Assembly (NCBI RefSeq): GCF_029027405.1
Contig: NZ_CP093396.1
Coordinates: 1,302,001-1,366,000, forward strand
Direction: 5' to 3'
Length of the DNA stretch: 64,000 nt
DNA from: Sulfurimonas sp.
Lineage (GTDB): Bacteria; Campylobacterota; Campylobacteria; Campylobacterales; Sulfurimonadaceae
The notes under the pieces were generated by a model, which made no database searches, was not told the origin of the DNA, and was given only the letters and a program-made list of their open reading frames with translations. Shown here in pieces: positions 34,062-44,200 of this stretch (its first letter is position 1; every line of letters begins with the position of its first letter). Position numbers and translations under genes: made by a program.

Positions 34062-34209
34062 TTATTTTTTCTTATAGTTTAATAAATAATCATCAACCAT
34101 TTTTAACTTCAAGCTTTTGCTTAATCCTCTGTGGATTTTAATGAGTATTTTCAATGGAGAAAAAGTTCCACCATCGAGAGTATTTGTTGTGTTTGGAATC
34201 TTGAAATTT
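34062..34209 (-). pseudogene. IS256-type transposase, C-terminal fragment
   Basis: The minus-strand frame encodes F-K-I-P-N-T-T-N-T-L-D-G-G-T-F-S then about 30 residues to a TAA stop. The I-P-N-T-T-N-(T/S)-L-(D/E)-G motif carries the catalytic acidic residue at the C-terminus of this transposase type. It joins in frame to the fragment at 36356-37157 once the IS3 insert and one copy of the 4-bp ATTT repeat are removed. Confidence 0.8.
34206..34209. repeat. 4-bp target duplication of the IS3-family insertion (left; right copy 36356-36359)
   Basis: ATTT directly flanks both ends of the IS3 tandem (34206-34209 and 36356-36359). Collapsing it restores the IS256-type transposase reading frame across K-N-F-K. 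Confidence 0.75.
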
Positions 34210-35021
34210 ATACTACCCCAATATGTCAAGACAACTTTTTCAAAAATCTAATTCCCTAAATACCTGTTACCCTATGCTACATTTTCACTAGATTTAGTGT
34301 AATTCTCATCATTGATTTTTAAACTATCATAATAAACATTCATAGGTTTTTTATATTTCAATGTCTCATGAAATCTTCTATGATTATAAAATTCTATATA
34401 ATCCTTAACATCACTTTTGAGAATTGATACTCTCTCATATTCATTGAGGTATATTTTTTCAACTTTAGCACTTCTCCAGAACCTCTCAATACAAATATTA
34501 TCTGTTGCTCTACCTTTACCATCCATAGAGATAATTATGTCATTATCTTTTAATGTTTGAGTGTGGATACAGCTTGTATATTGTGACCCTTGATCAGTAT
34601 TAAATATCTCAGGCTTACCATAGAGTGCGAGTGCTTCATCTAGTACACCCATGACTAAATCTGTATCCATTGTGTTGGATATTCGCCAAGATAATATTGC
34701 TTTAGAATACCAATCAATTATGGCAGCCATATAGACCATACCACCTTTAATTTTAATATAGGTTATATCTGTTGACCATACTTGGTTTGCTCTTACGATA
34801 TCTAATCCTCTTATTTTGTAAGAGTATTTATGATGTTGCTTGTCCGCCCAGCTTGTATTTGGTGGTCTTACAGCTAAAACAGCCTGTAAACCTAACTCTC
34901 TACGGTATGCCAGCACTGTGTTGGGACTGACACGAAAACCATCCTCTAGTAGTTGATGATACACTTTCATATAGCCATAGCTTGGTATCTCTTCAAATAC
35001 TTTTTCTATATGTTTTTTAAT
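34210..35021 (-). mobile_element. Truncated IS3-family copy
   Basis: Starts with the terminal ATACTACCCC and runs collinear and nearly identical to the first 800 bp of the complete neighbour, then stops abruptly at the left end of that neighbour (35022). It lacks the 5' half of the transposase gene and its own right end. A few point differences from the full copy show that it is not an exact recent duplication. Confidence 0.88.
34272..35020 (-). pseudogene. IS3-family transposase, C-terminal fragment
   Basis: Encodes residues about 147-394 of the adjacent complete transposase, including the DDE catalytic domain (W-S-T-D, N-T-D-Q-G-S-Q, I-E-R-F-W-R). The N-terminal DNA-binding part is missing, so it is unlikely to be active. 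Confidence 0.85.
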
Positions 35022-36355
35022 ATACTACCCCAATATGTCAAGACAACTTTTTCAAAAATCTAATTCCCTAAATACCTGTTACCCTATGCTACATTTTCAC
35101 TAGATTTAGTGTAATTCTCATCATTTATTTTTAAACTATCATAATAAACATTCATAGGTTTTTTATATTTCAATGTCTCATGAAATCTTCTGTGATTATA
35201 AAATTCTATATAATCCTTAACATCACTTTTGAGAATTGATACTCTCTCATATTCATTGAGGTATATTTTTTCAACTTTAGCACTTCTCCAGAATCTCTCG
35301 ATACAGATATTATCTGTTGCTCTTCCTTTACCATCCATAGAGATAATTATGTCATTATCTTTTAATGTTTGAGTGTGGATACAGCTTGTATATTGTGACC
35401 CTTGATCAGTATTAAATATCTCAGGCTTACCATAGAGTGCGAGTGCTTCATCTAGTACACCCATGACTAAATCTGTATCCATTGTGTTGGATATTCGCCA
35501 AGATAATATTGCTTTAGAATACCAATCAATTATGGCAGCCATATAGACCATACCACCTTTAATTTTAATATAGGTTATATCTGTTGACCATACTTGGTTT
35601 GCTCTTACGATATCTAATCCTCTTATTTTGTAAGAGTATTTATGATGTTGCTTGTCCGCCCAGCTTGTATTTGGTGGTCTTACAGCTAAAACAGCCTGTA
35701 AACCTAACTCTCTACGGTATGCCAGCACTGTGTTGGGACTGACACGAAAACCATCCTCTAGTAGTTGATGATACACTTTCATATAGCCATAGCTTGGTAT
35801 CTCTTCAAATACTTTTTCTATATGTTTTTTAATTACATTTTTAGCAAGATTTACCATTGGTGCATAGAACAAATTACTTCTGTTATAGTTAATAAGATTA
35901 CATTGTTTTACAACTGATAATGCCTTATTTTCATCTCTATCAATCAACTCCTTTTTATAGCTAGAGTCCAAGCTGCTTAACTTTCCCACCGCCCAGTCCT
36001 TCTCTACTGTTAGTTGACCTACAACCTTTGCATATTCATCAAGTTTAGCTTGTAATCTTACATTCTCTTCTTTGTACTCTTTAATTACTTTTGCAGGTTC
36101 CATCGCAACTTCTGCATTTTCCAAAAATATCTTCTTCCAATTTTGTAAGTTTTTTGGTGTGATATTATTTACACTTGCTATTTCATTTAGTGTCTTATCT
36201 TCTTTTAAAACTTCTAAAACTAACTTTGTCTTGAATTCTGCTGTATATGTTGTTCTTTTTCGACTCATAAGATTACCTTCTATTTTTATTGTTTAATTTT
36301 ACTCTTTTAAGAATTAAACTTTAGAAATAGTTGTTTGATTTTCTTGGGGTAGTAT
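35022..36355 (-). mobile_element. Complete IS3-family element (1334 bp)
   Basis: Bounded by perfect 10-bp inverted repeats ATACTACCCC/GGGGTAGTAT. It contains one open transposase gene. It abuts the truncated copy on the left and the ATTT target repeat on the right. End fragments of the same element occur at 62053-62174 and in the palindrome at 62175-63532. Confidence 0.9.
35084..36268 (-). CDS. IS3-family transposase (single reading frame)
   Basis: A 394-aa protein: N-terminal HTH (Y-T-A-E-F-K-T-K-L-V-L-E-V-L), coiled coil about 55-100, HTH_21-like region, then rve catalytic domain with D230, D288 and E324 (DD35E). Most IS3 elements make this protein by frameshifting between orfA and orfB; here both are in one frame. 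Looks intact and potentially active. Confidence 0.93.
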   Translation of the reverse strand: MSRKRTTYTAEFKTKLVLEVLKEDKTLNEIASVNNITPKNLQNWKKIFLENAEVAMEPAKVIKEYKEENVRLQAKLDEYAKVVGQLTVEKDWAVGKLSSLDSSYKKELIDRDENKALSVVKQCNLINYNRSNLFYAPMVNLAKNVIKKHIEKVFEEIPSYGYMKVYHQLLEDGFRVSPNTVLAYRRELGLQAVLAVRPPNTSWADKQHHKYSYKIRGLDIVRANQVWSTDITYIKIKGGMVYMAAIIDWYSKAILSWRISNTMDTDLVMGVLDEALALYGKPEIFNTDQGSQYTSCIHTQTLKDNDIIISMDGKGRATDNICIERFWRSAKVEKIYLNEYERVSILKSDVKDYIEFYNHRRFHETLKYKKPMNVYYDSLKINDENYTKSSENVA

Positions 36356-37157
36356 ATTTTTATATTTATTTCTTGTAAAAAGATATGAAAGATTAGCTCT
36401 TAAACTTCTATATGCAGCTCTAACTTTTTGATGAGTGTAATATGATTTACCAGTATCATTATTGATACTTTTTTCTTCTATAAAATTTTTATATGTTTCA
36501 TACCATTCATCAAGCTTTTTAGTAAATTTTTTTTCATTAGTTTGAGTGAGTCGATACATGATTTTCTTCAAATCTTTTCCAGCTTGTAGTCTTGGTCTTT
36601 TAGTTATATATCTTCTCACAGTCTTTGCCTGATGGAAGTGACACATTTGTAGTGGAAAGTCTTTAAAAACCTTTTGTAAGCCTCTTTTGCCATCTATTGT
36701 GACTGATAGAACTGTATAGCCAAGCTCTAAAAGTTGATTGAGTAATAGTTTATAGTCAGCTGATAGTTCACTTTGAATATGTTTGGATAAAAGTATCTCT
36801 TTGGTAATGTCATCTTTAAAAACTAGCGTTCCAAGTTTATCTTTGCGTTTGCCATAAAAAGTAGCATCACAGATAAGAACTATCGCTCTAGGTTTATGAT
36901 ATTTTATATTTGGTTCATATTCAAATATTTGCTTCTGAACCCATCGAGAACTTTTCTTATATTCCTCTGCTAAATCACTTAGTGTTTGTCTCTTATAAAT
37001 ATACTTTTTAAAAATAATTTCTTGTAATTTATCTGGTCGTCTTTTTGATGAAAAATAACTATTACAACTTGAGCATTTATATCTCTGAATTCCACCTAAT
37101 TTACCATTTTTTTTAGTCTTTTTTGATGTACAGTGTGGACAGATTTTTGCATTTTTT
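36356..37157 (-). pseudogene. IS256-type Zn-binding transposase, N-terminal and catalytic fragment
   Basis: The minus-strand frame begins after a TAA (37159-37157) with a zinc ribbon (C-P-H-C and C-S-S-C), then I-C-D-A-T-F-Y-G-K-R and V-T-I-D-G-K-R-G-L, ending at the IS3 insertion. A possible start ATG (37167-37165) lies in another frame, separated by a run of seven A's, so a one-base insertion or two-base loss, or slippage, is needed to join them. Broken both by the frame change and by the IS3 insertion. Confidence 0.78.
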
Positions 37158-37257
37158 TACAGCTCATTGTAAATAAAACCTTTTTAACCATTACTATACA
37201 GTAGTTTCAAGCACTTTTCAGCCTAAAAAATTTTACTTTAAATCAAAAATTAAGGCT

Positions 37258-38505
37258 TTACTCTTTTGAAGATATTAGATAATAATTATCTTCTCCCAAA
37301 AATCTTCCCTTAAATGTTTCAAATACTTTTTTAATTGGTTTTTTAGAAGTTATTTCATAATATGCACGACTTTGTTTATAGTAAGTGGAACTATCTTTAT
37401 AATAGTTGTCAAAGACTGTTGTGTTTAAGTTATTTTTTAATATATTTATAGACCTATTACTAAATATTATTCTGTCAGTAGTTTTTATCTTTGATATTAT
37501 TTGCTCAATTGGTGATATATTTACTCGGTATGATAAAGTATATGTTAGATTAAAGCAGACAAGTATGTATAGCATTAGTTTTTGATTTTGTAAGATAGTG
37601 GATAAGAGTATATTTGCTATGAAAACAAGAGGAACTAAGTGTCTTGTATTATCTGGATTTTGTGCTAATAAAATCCATAATAAATATGAAAAAAAAAGAA
37701 TGTATAAAAGTGAATATTTTTCTTTGTGTTTTAGAAAAAAGGTTTTAAAGAAAAAGATTAAAAAGGTAAAAGGAAAGTTTTCTATTATAAAAATTCTATT
37801 TAGCCATGACAATTCACTATATTGTCCTGTCCCCCAAATGCCAAAATGTCCTATAATAAATCTTTTTGCTTCGTAAAAATATAGCATCCCATTTGATAGA
37901 TAAATGAAAATTAGAAATAAAATAGCTGTGAAGATATAAGGTATGAGAACATCTTTTATAGAATCTTTTTTATAAAAATATAAATATGCTAAACCAGCTA
38001 AATAGAAAATTAAATAAGATGGACGGGCAAAAAAAGCCACTGCTAATATAATTCCTGATAGTTTATACTTTTGTACTTCTAAAAGGTATAAGGATAAAAA
38101 GAAAAAGAATAATCCTACACTCTCACTTAACATACTTAAAGATATATTTAGTAAATATACTGAACTAATGCTTAGTAGAAAAGTAAAAAAAGCTACCTTT
38201 ATATTTTTAATAGTTTTAACATATAAGAATAAAATTATAGGTAGTAAAATTCCTGCTCCAGCACTTAAGGCAAATAATGAATATTTATGATTATCAAAAA
38301 AAAAGTTTAAAGCTTTTCCTAAAATTATAATAGTTGGATAGCCAGGAAATTGCGGAGAAAAATCTACGACAGAAAAGTTTAAAATTCCATTTGCTAAAAA
38401 TAGAGAGTCATCATTAAAGTATGATGGAGGATATGAGAATATAAATAGACCATAGATAAGAGTAACTATGGCTATTGAGATATTATAAAAACTGAATGAC
38501 TTCAA
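37258..38505 (-). CDS. Multi-pass membrane glycosyltransferase (GT-C/ArnT-PMT-like)
   Basis: A 415-aa protein with about ten hydrophobic segments. The first periplasmic loop holds the acidic pair D-D in Y-F-N-D-D-S-L-F-L-A-N-G, the position where lipid-linked-sugar GT-C enzymes such as ArnT carry catalytic acids. Sugar and acceptor are unknown. It overlaps the 185-aa gene by 23 bp, ending the FTR1 operon. The assignment to the GT-C fold is moderate. Confidence 0.65.
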   Translation of the reverse strand: MKSFSFYNISIAIVTLIYGLFIFSYPPSYFNDDSLFLANGILNFSVVDFSPQFPGYPTIIILGKALNFFFDNHKYSLFALSAGAGILLPIILFLYVKTIKNIKVAFFTFLLSISSVYLLNISLSMLSESVGLFFFFLSLYLLEVQKYKLSGIILAVAFFARPSYLIFYLAGLAYLYFYKKDSIKDVLIPYIFTAILFLIFIYLSNGMLYFYEAKRFIIGHFGIWGTGQYSELSWLNRIFIIENFPFTFLIFFFKTFFLKHKEKYSLLYILFFSYLLWILLAQNPDNTRHLVPLVFIANILLSTILQNQKLMLYILVCFNLTYTLSYRVNISPIEQIISKIKTTDRIIFSNRSINILKNNLNTTVFDNYYKDSSTYYKQSRAYYEITSKKPIKKVFETFKGRFLGEDNYYLISSKE

Positions 38506-39040
38506 TTATAATTTTTTGATTTTTGATATAGTCATTTTTGTTTGCAGGTTTACTTCCAACACCAAAAAGTCCAGGATTTCCTATGGCCCTAATACAATTA
38601 TTTATAGCGGACTCTAATCTTTTGTTAGTTTTATTATCTAAACTTACTGCTAAGAGATTATAAAACTTTTTAGCTTTTAGTACCATCACTTTTGCTACAT
38701 TATAAGTTTTAATGTTTTGTAAACCACCGTCTATTCTTCTTTGTATTTCAGCGGCTAAGGATAGTTCAAGATACTTCATCGTCTTTTTTTTATCTTTATT
38801 TTGTATTGATATCTCTAAACCATTGTAGAGTGATGGAATAAATTCTTTTGTAAGATATTTATAATTTTTTTCATTTTCTTTAAATATCTTCAATGCTTCT
38901 TTGAAATTATCTTCATTCAGAGCTTTTGTTATTTGCTCTTTTGCATCTATTGTTGGCTCTTTTCCTGCTGCTGCATAAGAGTACGCTTGTAAATTAGTTA
39001 TAGCAAAAAGCATAACCATTATTAGTATTGTTTTTTTCAT
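38483..39040 (-). CDS. Exported helical protein of unknown function (FTR1 operon)
   Basis: A 185-aa protein with a clear signal peptide (hydrophobic stretch ending L-Q-A-Y-S). The mature part is helical and Lys-rich with TPR-like spacing (A-L-N-E-D-N-F-K-E-A-L-K-I-F-K-E-N). It starts 1 bp before the FAD oxidoreductase stop, in the FTR1 iron permease operon. A periplasmic partner in iron delivery is possible but unproven; no known family is recognised. Confidence 0.6.
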   Translation of the reverse strand: MKKTILIMVMLFAITNLQAYSYAAAGKEPTIDAKEQITKALNEDNFKEALKIFKENEKNYKYLTKEFIPSLYNGLEISIQNKDKKKTMKYLELSLAAEIQRRIDGGLQNIKTYNVAKVMVLKAKKFYNLLAVSLDNKTNKRLESAINNCIRAIGNPGLFGVGSKPANKNDYIKNQKIIIEVIQFL

Positions 39041-39041
39041 T

Positions 39042-40436
39042 TTATTCTCCTATATTATTTGTTTCGATAACAATTTTTTCATTTCTGTGATTGTATATTT
39101 GTTCTTTTGTTATATTTTTACCTAATACTAAATCAGCTGCCATTAGTCCAGTTTCCATCGCAGTATCAAGAAAAATATATCTAAAAGTACCCTGTCTTCC
39201 TGCCATTATTAGGTTTTTGAATTTATTTAAATACTTTATGGTTTCATCTCTTTTTTTATTATAATTGATATCCATCATAGTATAAGCATGTTGTGTTGTA
39301 AAAGAAAAATAATCAATTATCTTATCTTCAACATCAAAATTTAGTTTTTTTAAATCTTTTTTTACTATCTCTAAAAGTTTCTCATCGTTCATTTTCCAAA
39401 TTTCATCATCTTTATTGCATGGAATTTCAAGCATAATAGAACTTTCACCAGATGGAGCCATAAAAGGTGACCTTCTCTTTGGTTCTTGTATCCTTGTAGG
39501 AAGTAAGTTATAGTCACTTACATACTGCCAAGTATGAGGTGAAAAATCTTTAATACTAAGCCCTAAACATAAAAATCTTAAACTTCTAAACCCTAAACCT
39601 GAATTAAATCTAAGTTTAGTTGACATTTCATTTAGTGGCATTGTAGAGATGATTTTGTTTGCTTTGAAAGTATGATTAGTTGTTCGGATAGTATCTATAT
39701 TATTATCCATAACTACAAAACTTAAGACTTCTTCATTTACAAATATTTTACCACCAAGTTTTTCAAACTCTTCTGCCATTTTAAGTGGTAGTTGACCAAA
39801 GCCATACTTTGGATATCTATAACTTTTTGCATAAGTTCTAGCAGTTTTTTTACTTTTTGCAAATAGTTTTTTAACTACATCTTTTAAATCTATCAATGAT
39901 ATTCTTTGTCCTGCCCAGTCGGCACTTAAAAGCTCTGGTTTGATTCCCCAAAGTTTTTTAGTATATGGAGCAAAAAAATGTTCATATAATGATTTTCCAA
40001 ATCTTGAACTTATCCAAGTTTTAAAGTTTGTGTCATCTCTTGGAGTGATTTTAAGTATTATTTTTATAGTATCAAAAGAAGCACCGATTAAAAGTTTTAT
40101 AGGTGCTACTCTCAAAAGATTTTTAAGATTTAAAGGGTACTCATAAACTCTATTTTGGTGTAATATCACTGAACTTCTTTGAGATGTTAGTAAGTCATCA
40201 TCAAGTATCTCCTCAACAAAATTTAAAAGTTTTTGATTGTTTGTTATAAATCTATGACCACCATAATCAAACCTAAACTCTTTGTCACCTACTTTTAATA
40301 CTTCTGTTTTACATTGTCCACCAACAGTTGACTCTTTTTCTAAAATTGTAACTGATTTGCCACTTTTAATTAGCTCAATGCCAGCAATTAATCCTGCGAC
40401 ACCGCCACCAATTATAACTATATCACTATTTTGCAC
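39042..40436 (-). CDS. FAD-dependent oxidoreductase (amine-oxidase/UDP-galactopyranose-mutase-like)
   Basis: N-terminal dinucleotide fold V-I-I-G-G-G-V-A-G-L-I-A-G with E-K-E-S-T-V-G-G-Q after the second strand, and the L-W-G-I-K-P-E-L-L-S block seen in protoporphyrinogen-oxidase/Glf-like flavoproteins. The C-terminal F-R-Y-I-F-L-D-T-A-M-E-T-G closes the FAD site. GTG 40436 is chosen; ATG 40466 is the alternative, with more overlap of the FTR1 gene. Its GT-C neighbour suggests sugar or lipid modification; the FTR1 link suggests iron redox. Substrate unknown. Confidence 0.75.
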   Translation of the reverse strand: MQNSDIVIIGGGVAGLIAGIELIKSGKSVTILEKESTVGGQCKTEVLKVGDKEFRFDYGGHRFITNNQKLLNFVEEILDDDLLTSQRSSVILHQNRVYEYPLNLKNLLRVAPIKLLIGASFDTIKIILKITPRDDTNFKTWISSRFGKSLYEHFFAPYTKKLWGIKPELLSADWAGQRISLIDLKDVVKKLFAKSKKTARTYAKSYRYPKYGFGQLPLKMAEEFEKLGGKIFVNEEVLSFVVMDNNIDTIRTTNHTFKANKIISTMPLNEMSTKLRFNSGLGFRSLRFLCLGLSIKDFSPHTWQYVSDYNLLPTRIQEPKRRSPFMAPSGESSIMLEIPCNKDDEIWKMNDEKLLEIVKKDLKKLNFDVEDKIIDYFSFTTQHAYTMMDINYNKKRDETIKYLNKFKNLIMAGRQGTFRYIFLDTAMETGLMAADLVLGKNITKEQIYNHRNEKIVIETNNIGE

Positions 40437-41238
40437 TGTAAGTTTTTCTCCATAAATAAATAGCACCTACCATATAAGCACTCCATGAAAGCAGGTGAAG
40501 TAGGGTGGGTGATGAGTTGTAGCCAAATAAAGCTCTTAAAAATGTTCCAAATAAACCTCTGTCATCGAGTATGCTTGAGATATCATAAACCATAGGCACA
40601 AAAGTAGGGAGCAGTTCACTCGCTTGCATCATAGAAACTGCACTACCAAAAAGTCCACCTGCTATGATAAGTATAAGTAGTCCAGTCCATTTAAAAAATT
40701 CTCTAAGAGGTATGTTTTTTGCACCTTTCATAATTAGATAGACTAATATAACAGATAAAACAAGTCCTAAACCACCACCTATAGCACCATCTTGCATCGT
40801 GATATTTTGACTTAAGCTTAAACTTGAGAAAAATAATACAGTTTCAAAGCCTTCTCGTAATACGGCAAGAAATGCTAAAAAAACCATTCCTAAGATATTT
40901 CCAGTAGTTACAAGATTATTTAAATTTTCTTCAATTTCACCTTTAATATTTTTTGATTGATTCGCCATCCAAACAACCATGTATGATAAAACAATTGTTG
41001 CAAAAAGTAAAATACCTATCATTAAATAGTGTTTTAAATTTGCATCATCAATCCCAAGTAATACTACTTGAAAAATATAAGCGATAATAAGAGATACTAT
41101 TACTCCTAGTGTTACTCCAAGATAAATATATTTATTATATTTAGTGGCTTGTAATTTTCCTAGATAAGAAATGATGATTCCTACTATTAAAAACGCTTCT
41201 AGTCCTTCTCTAAATGTGATTAAAAAACTTGCTAACAT
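40426..41238 (-). CDS. FTR1-family iron permease
   Basis: A 270-aa, seven-helix permease with both iron-binding motifs: R10-E-G-L-E in helix 1 and R128-E-G-F-E in helix 4. FTR1/EfeU proteins pass ferric iron after coupled oxidation of ferrous iron. No EfeO or EfeB gene is adjacent; instead a membrane beta-propeller multihaem cytochrome is translated just upstream (1-bp overlap) and may supply the redox step. Confidence 0.93.
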   Translation of the reverse strand: MLASFLITFREGLEAFLIVGIIISYLGKLQATKYNKYIYLGVTLGVIVSLIIAYIFQVVLLGIDDANLKHYLMIGILLFATIVLSYMVVWMANQSKNIKGEIEENLNNLVTTGNILGMVFLAFLAVLREGFETVLFFSSLSLSQNITMQDGAIGGGLGLVLSVILVYLIMKGAKNIPLREFFKWTGLLILIIAGGLFGSAVSMMQASELLPTFVPMVYDISSILDDRGLFGTFLRALFGYNSSPTLLHLLSWSAYMVGAIYLWRKTYSAK

Positions 41239-44200
41239 TAATTAAATTCCTTTATGATTTTTTCTAGTTCAATAACTGGTGGATTTGGTAATTTTGGATA
41301 TGCTTTTCGTACAGCATCTGTTACCCATTGCGGATATACTCTAAAGTTTAACTTGACTTCTACAGTTAATGGGTACTTTAGTGATTTGATATTTGGTATG
41401 TCATAACTCTCAACTCTTGTTTCTCCCGCGGGAATTCTGCTATCACTTAAAAGTTTTTTATATTTCCAAAATAAAAGTCCAACAGGTTTGCCATCTTCAT
41501 CTCCAAAAACCTTCATGAAAGGTCTTGCATCAGAACCTAGGTTTCCATCTTCTTTTAATTTTCCACTTTCAAAAATAATATTTGAGTTTCTATCTTTAAG
41601 TGTTATATCAAGCCATAGCTCCCTAAAATCTGCAACACCTGTAGGAAGATGATGACCAGCACCAACATTTGTAACAAATACTTTTACTTGGTTGTCTTTT
41701 ATGTCAACTCCAAGTTTTGCTGAAGTTCTTAGTAGTTGTATTGTTTGGTCTTCATGTACTTTGTTTTTGAGTCCTGATAAGAAATGATTTGAACCACTAA
41801 AATAATGTACTTTTACATCTTTTTTTATTTTTCCGCCATCAGTTGAACGACCAACCAACGGTGAATATTTACCATCACTCATATTAGTCATATGACAATC
41901 TATACAAGTTCTATGTAAAGTTGGATCATCTGGATTGTTAAATGGTGAGTTTTGCCACTCTTTATAGGTTGATACTATCTTACTACCTTTACCAGGAGAA
42001 AATTCATCATGACAACTAGCGCAATAAACAGGATCTTTATATATCGGTTTCATATAACTCTCTAAATGTTCTTTTGGTTTAGAATTTATAAATTTCTCAC
42101 TTAGCCACTGTCCTATGTCTGAATCACTATCTTCTAAAGCGTACTTCCGTCGCTCGGTTAGGTTTAATGTATATGCAGCATTCCCACCAGCATCTTCAAT
42201 TTTTGTAATTCTGTGACAAGCTACACAGCTAACACCTTCTTCAAGTTTTGTATTTCCGTATTTTTTTAGTTCATCTATTAATGTAGTCGCACCACTTTGA
42301 AAAAGATTTTCCATTGTGTCGGTAGTATGAGAGAGCCCTGTGGTTACACCAGATGGATTATGACAACTCATGCACCATTTTCTAAAGCCCTCTCCTTCAA
42401 CTTGTGCAGCTACATTTTCAAGTACCATGTAGTATGGGTTTGTTCCTACTAAATTTTTATGATTTGAATCTGCCCATTGATTGAAAATTTCATTATGGCA
42501 AGACTTACATTTTGCAGAATTTGTCCAATCCTCTACATGGTATTCTTCTACATCATCTTCAAGTTTTATCCAAGAAGACAAGTATCGTAGGTTCTCTTTA
42601 CTTGTTACATATTTATGTAAATTTTTCATCTTTTTTTCTAGTTCTTTACCCATGTTTTTAGGGTCAACTAAAGGTAGTTTTGCTTTTTTGTCAAACCCCA
42701 TTCCACCTTGTGCATCTGTTGCAAATCTTATATAGTCAGCTAATGGTGCTTTTGATACAAACCCATCTAGTCTGTCATGTCCAACATTTGCTTTTTTACT
42801 TTTGTCTTTTAATTTTGTAGCTTCAAAAAGATATCCATTTGTAAAATTAAATCCTTCAAAATGACAAGAGTTACAGCTCATCCAAAAATCTCCAGTCATA
42901 GGTGTAGATTTATGAGTGTTTGTATTTGCATTGTTAAATAACATCTTTCCTTGTCGTAAATCTTTTTCCAATGGATCATTCATAACAAGCTGTGCAAATT
43001 TGTCTTTTTTCAAAGTTACTCTTGCAAAAGGATGTTCGCCACCACTATCTAATAGTGTCATGTCAAGTCTTGAAGCATTTTGAATATATAGATTGTCGTT
43101 TATTGGGTTAGATAGTATATATTTTGGGTTTGTATTGTTAGGGTATGCTCTATATATTTGTGTAACTTTTGCCCCATTGCCTTTTCTTTTACCTCTTTTT
43201 CTATGAAGTTTTTTATTTTTTCTACCGCTACTTCTTCCTATATTAAAAACCATTACATCTTCACTGCCGCTTAGTGTAACAAAAGCTTTAGTTCCATCTT
43301 TATTAAAGGCTATATCAAAAGGGTTTGACACAATCATTGTTTTATTATCATTAGTAAGTATATTTATCTCTTTAAAGAGATTTTTTCGTTTTTTATCTAA
43401 CTCTTTTTCATCGCCTTTTTTTAATGAGATAATAGAAATTGTTGGGAAAACTGTTGACTGAAATTGAAATGGATGGTCAAAATTCCATAAAATGTGTGGA
43501 ATCCAAGCTTCACTTCCATCCGGTTTTATCTTTATGTTATCTAGATATTTTGGCAGTCCTTGTGATATAAACTCATCATCATTTTTTGTGGATTGTAAGG
43601 AAATACTTTTTAGTTTTATAAATGTTCTACTATCATAGATACTCACTTCACCTATCATCGCATGAGTTACTAAAAGCCTACCATCATCAGTCAGAGCCAT
43701 TCCTCTTGGTGTTTTTGCAGTTTTTAATGTTTTAATAATTTTAAAATTTTTATCATCTATAATTAAAAGCTCATTATCCTCAAAAATAGTTACAAAAAAG
43801 TATCTATTTTTTTTATCATAAATTATGGCGTAAGGTCTATTTTTTGTTTTAATAGTTTTAATAATTTTATTTTTTTTGTTTAAAAATATTATTTTATTTT
43901 GCTTGTAATTTGTAATGCCATATACAGATTCATCATCATTAAAGGCAATAGTTCTTACATCTTCTCCGAGAATTTTTTCGAATATTCTTTTTCCTGTTTG
44001 AGCGTCTATTTTAGTTACGCTTCCTCCATCACCGTTTGCACTATAAATATACTTGTTATCATTTGTTAAATATAAAGCTGAACTACTAACTGATGAATAT
44101 AGATAAGCTGGAAAAAGTAGTCCTAAAATAAACAGACTAACAGCAATAGATTGTAGCTTAGCTCTGTTTTGGGCTGATTTCTTTTTTCTTCGTTTATTTG

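Larger units (their letters stand above)
34031..37244 (-). mobile_element. IS256-type (Zn-ribbon variant) element, interrupted by IS3-family copies
   Basis: 28-bp terminal inverted repeats with one mismatch (34031-34058 and 37217-37244, outer word GATTTAAAG, inner AGGCTGAA) are flanked by an exact 8-bp direct repeat AAAAATTA (34023-34030 and 37245-37252). The transposase gene is on the minus strand and is split by IS3 insertions at 34210-36355. Removing these leaves an element of about 1.07 kb. The 8-bp target duplication fits the IS256 family. Confidence 0.85.

Noticed and set aside
34210-36355. Tandem IS3 copies as an assembly duplication
   Set aside because: The copies differ at several bases, the outer ends share a clean 4-bp target repeat, and a third fragment exists elsewhere; a biological origin is more likely, although long reads would settle it.
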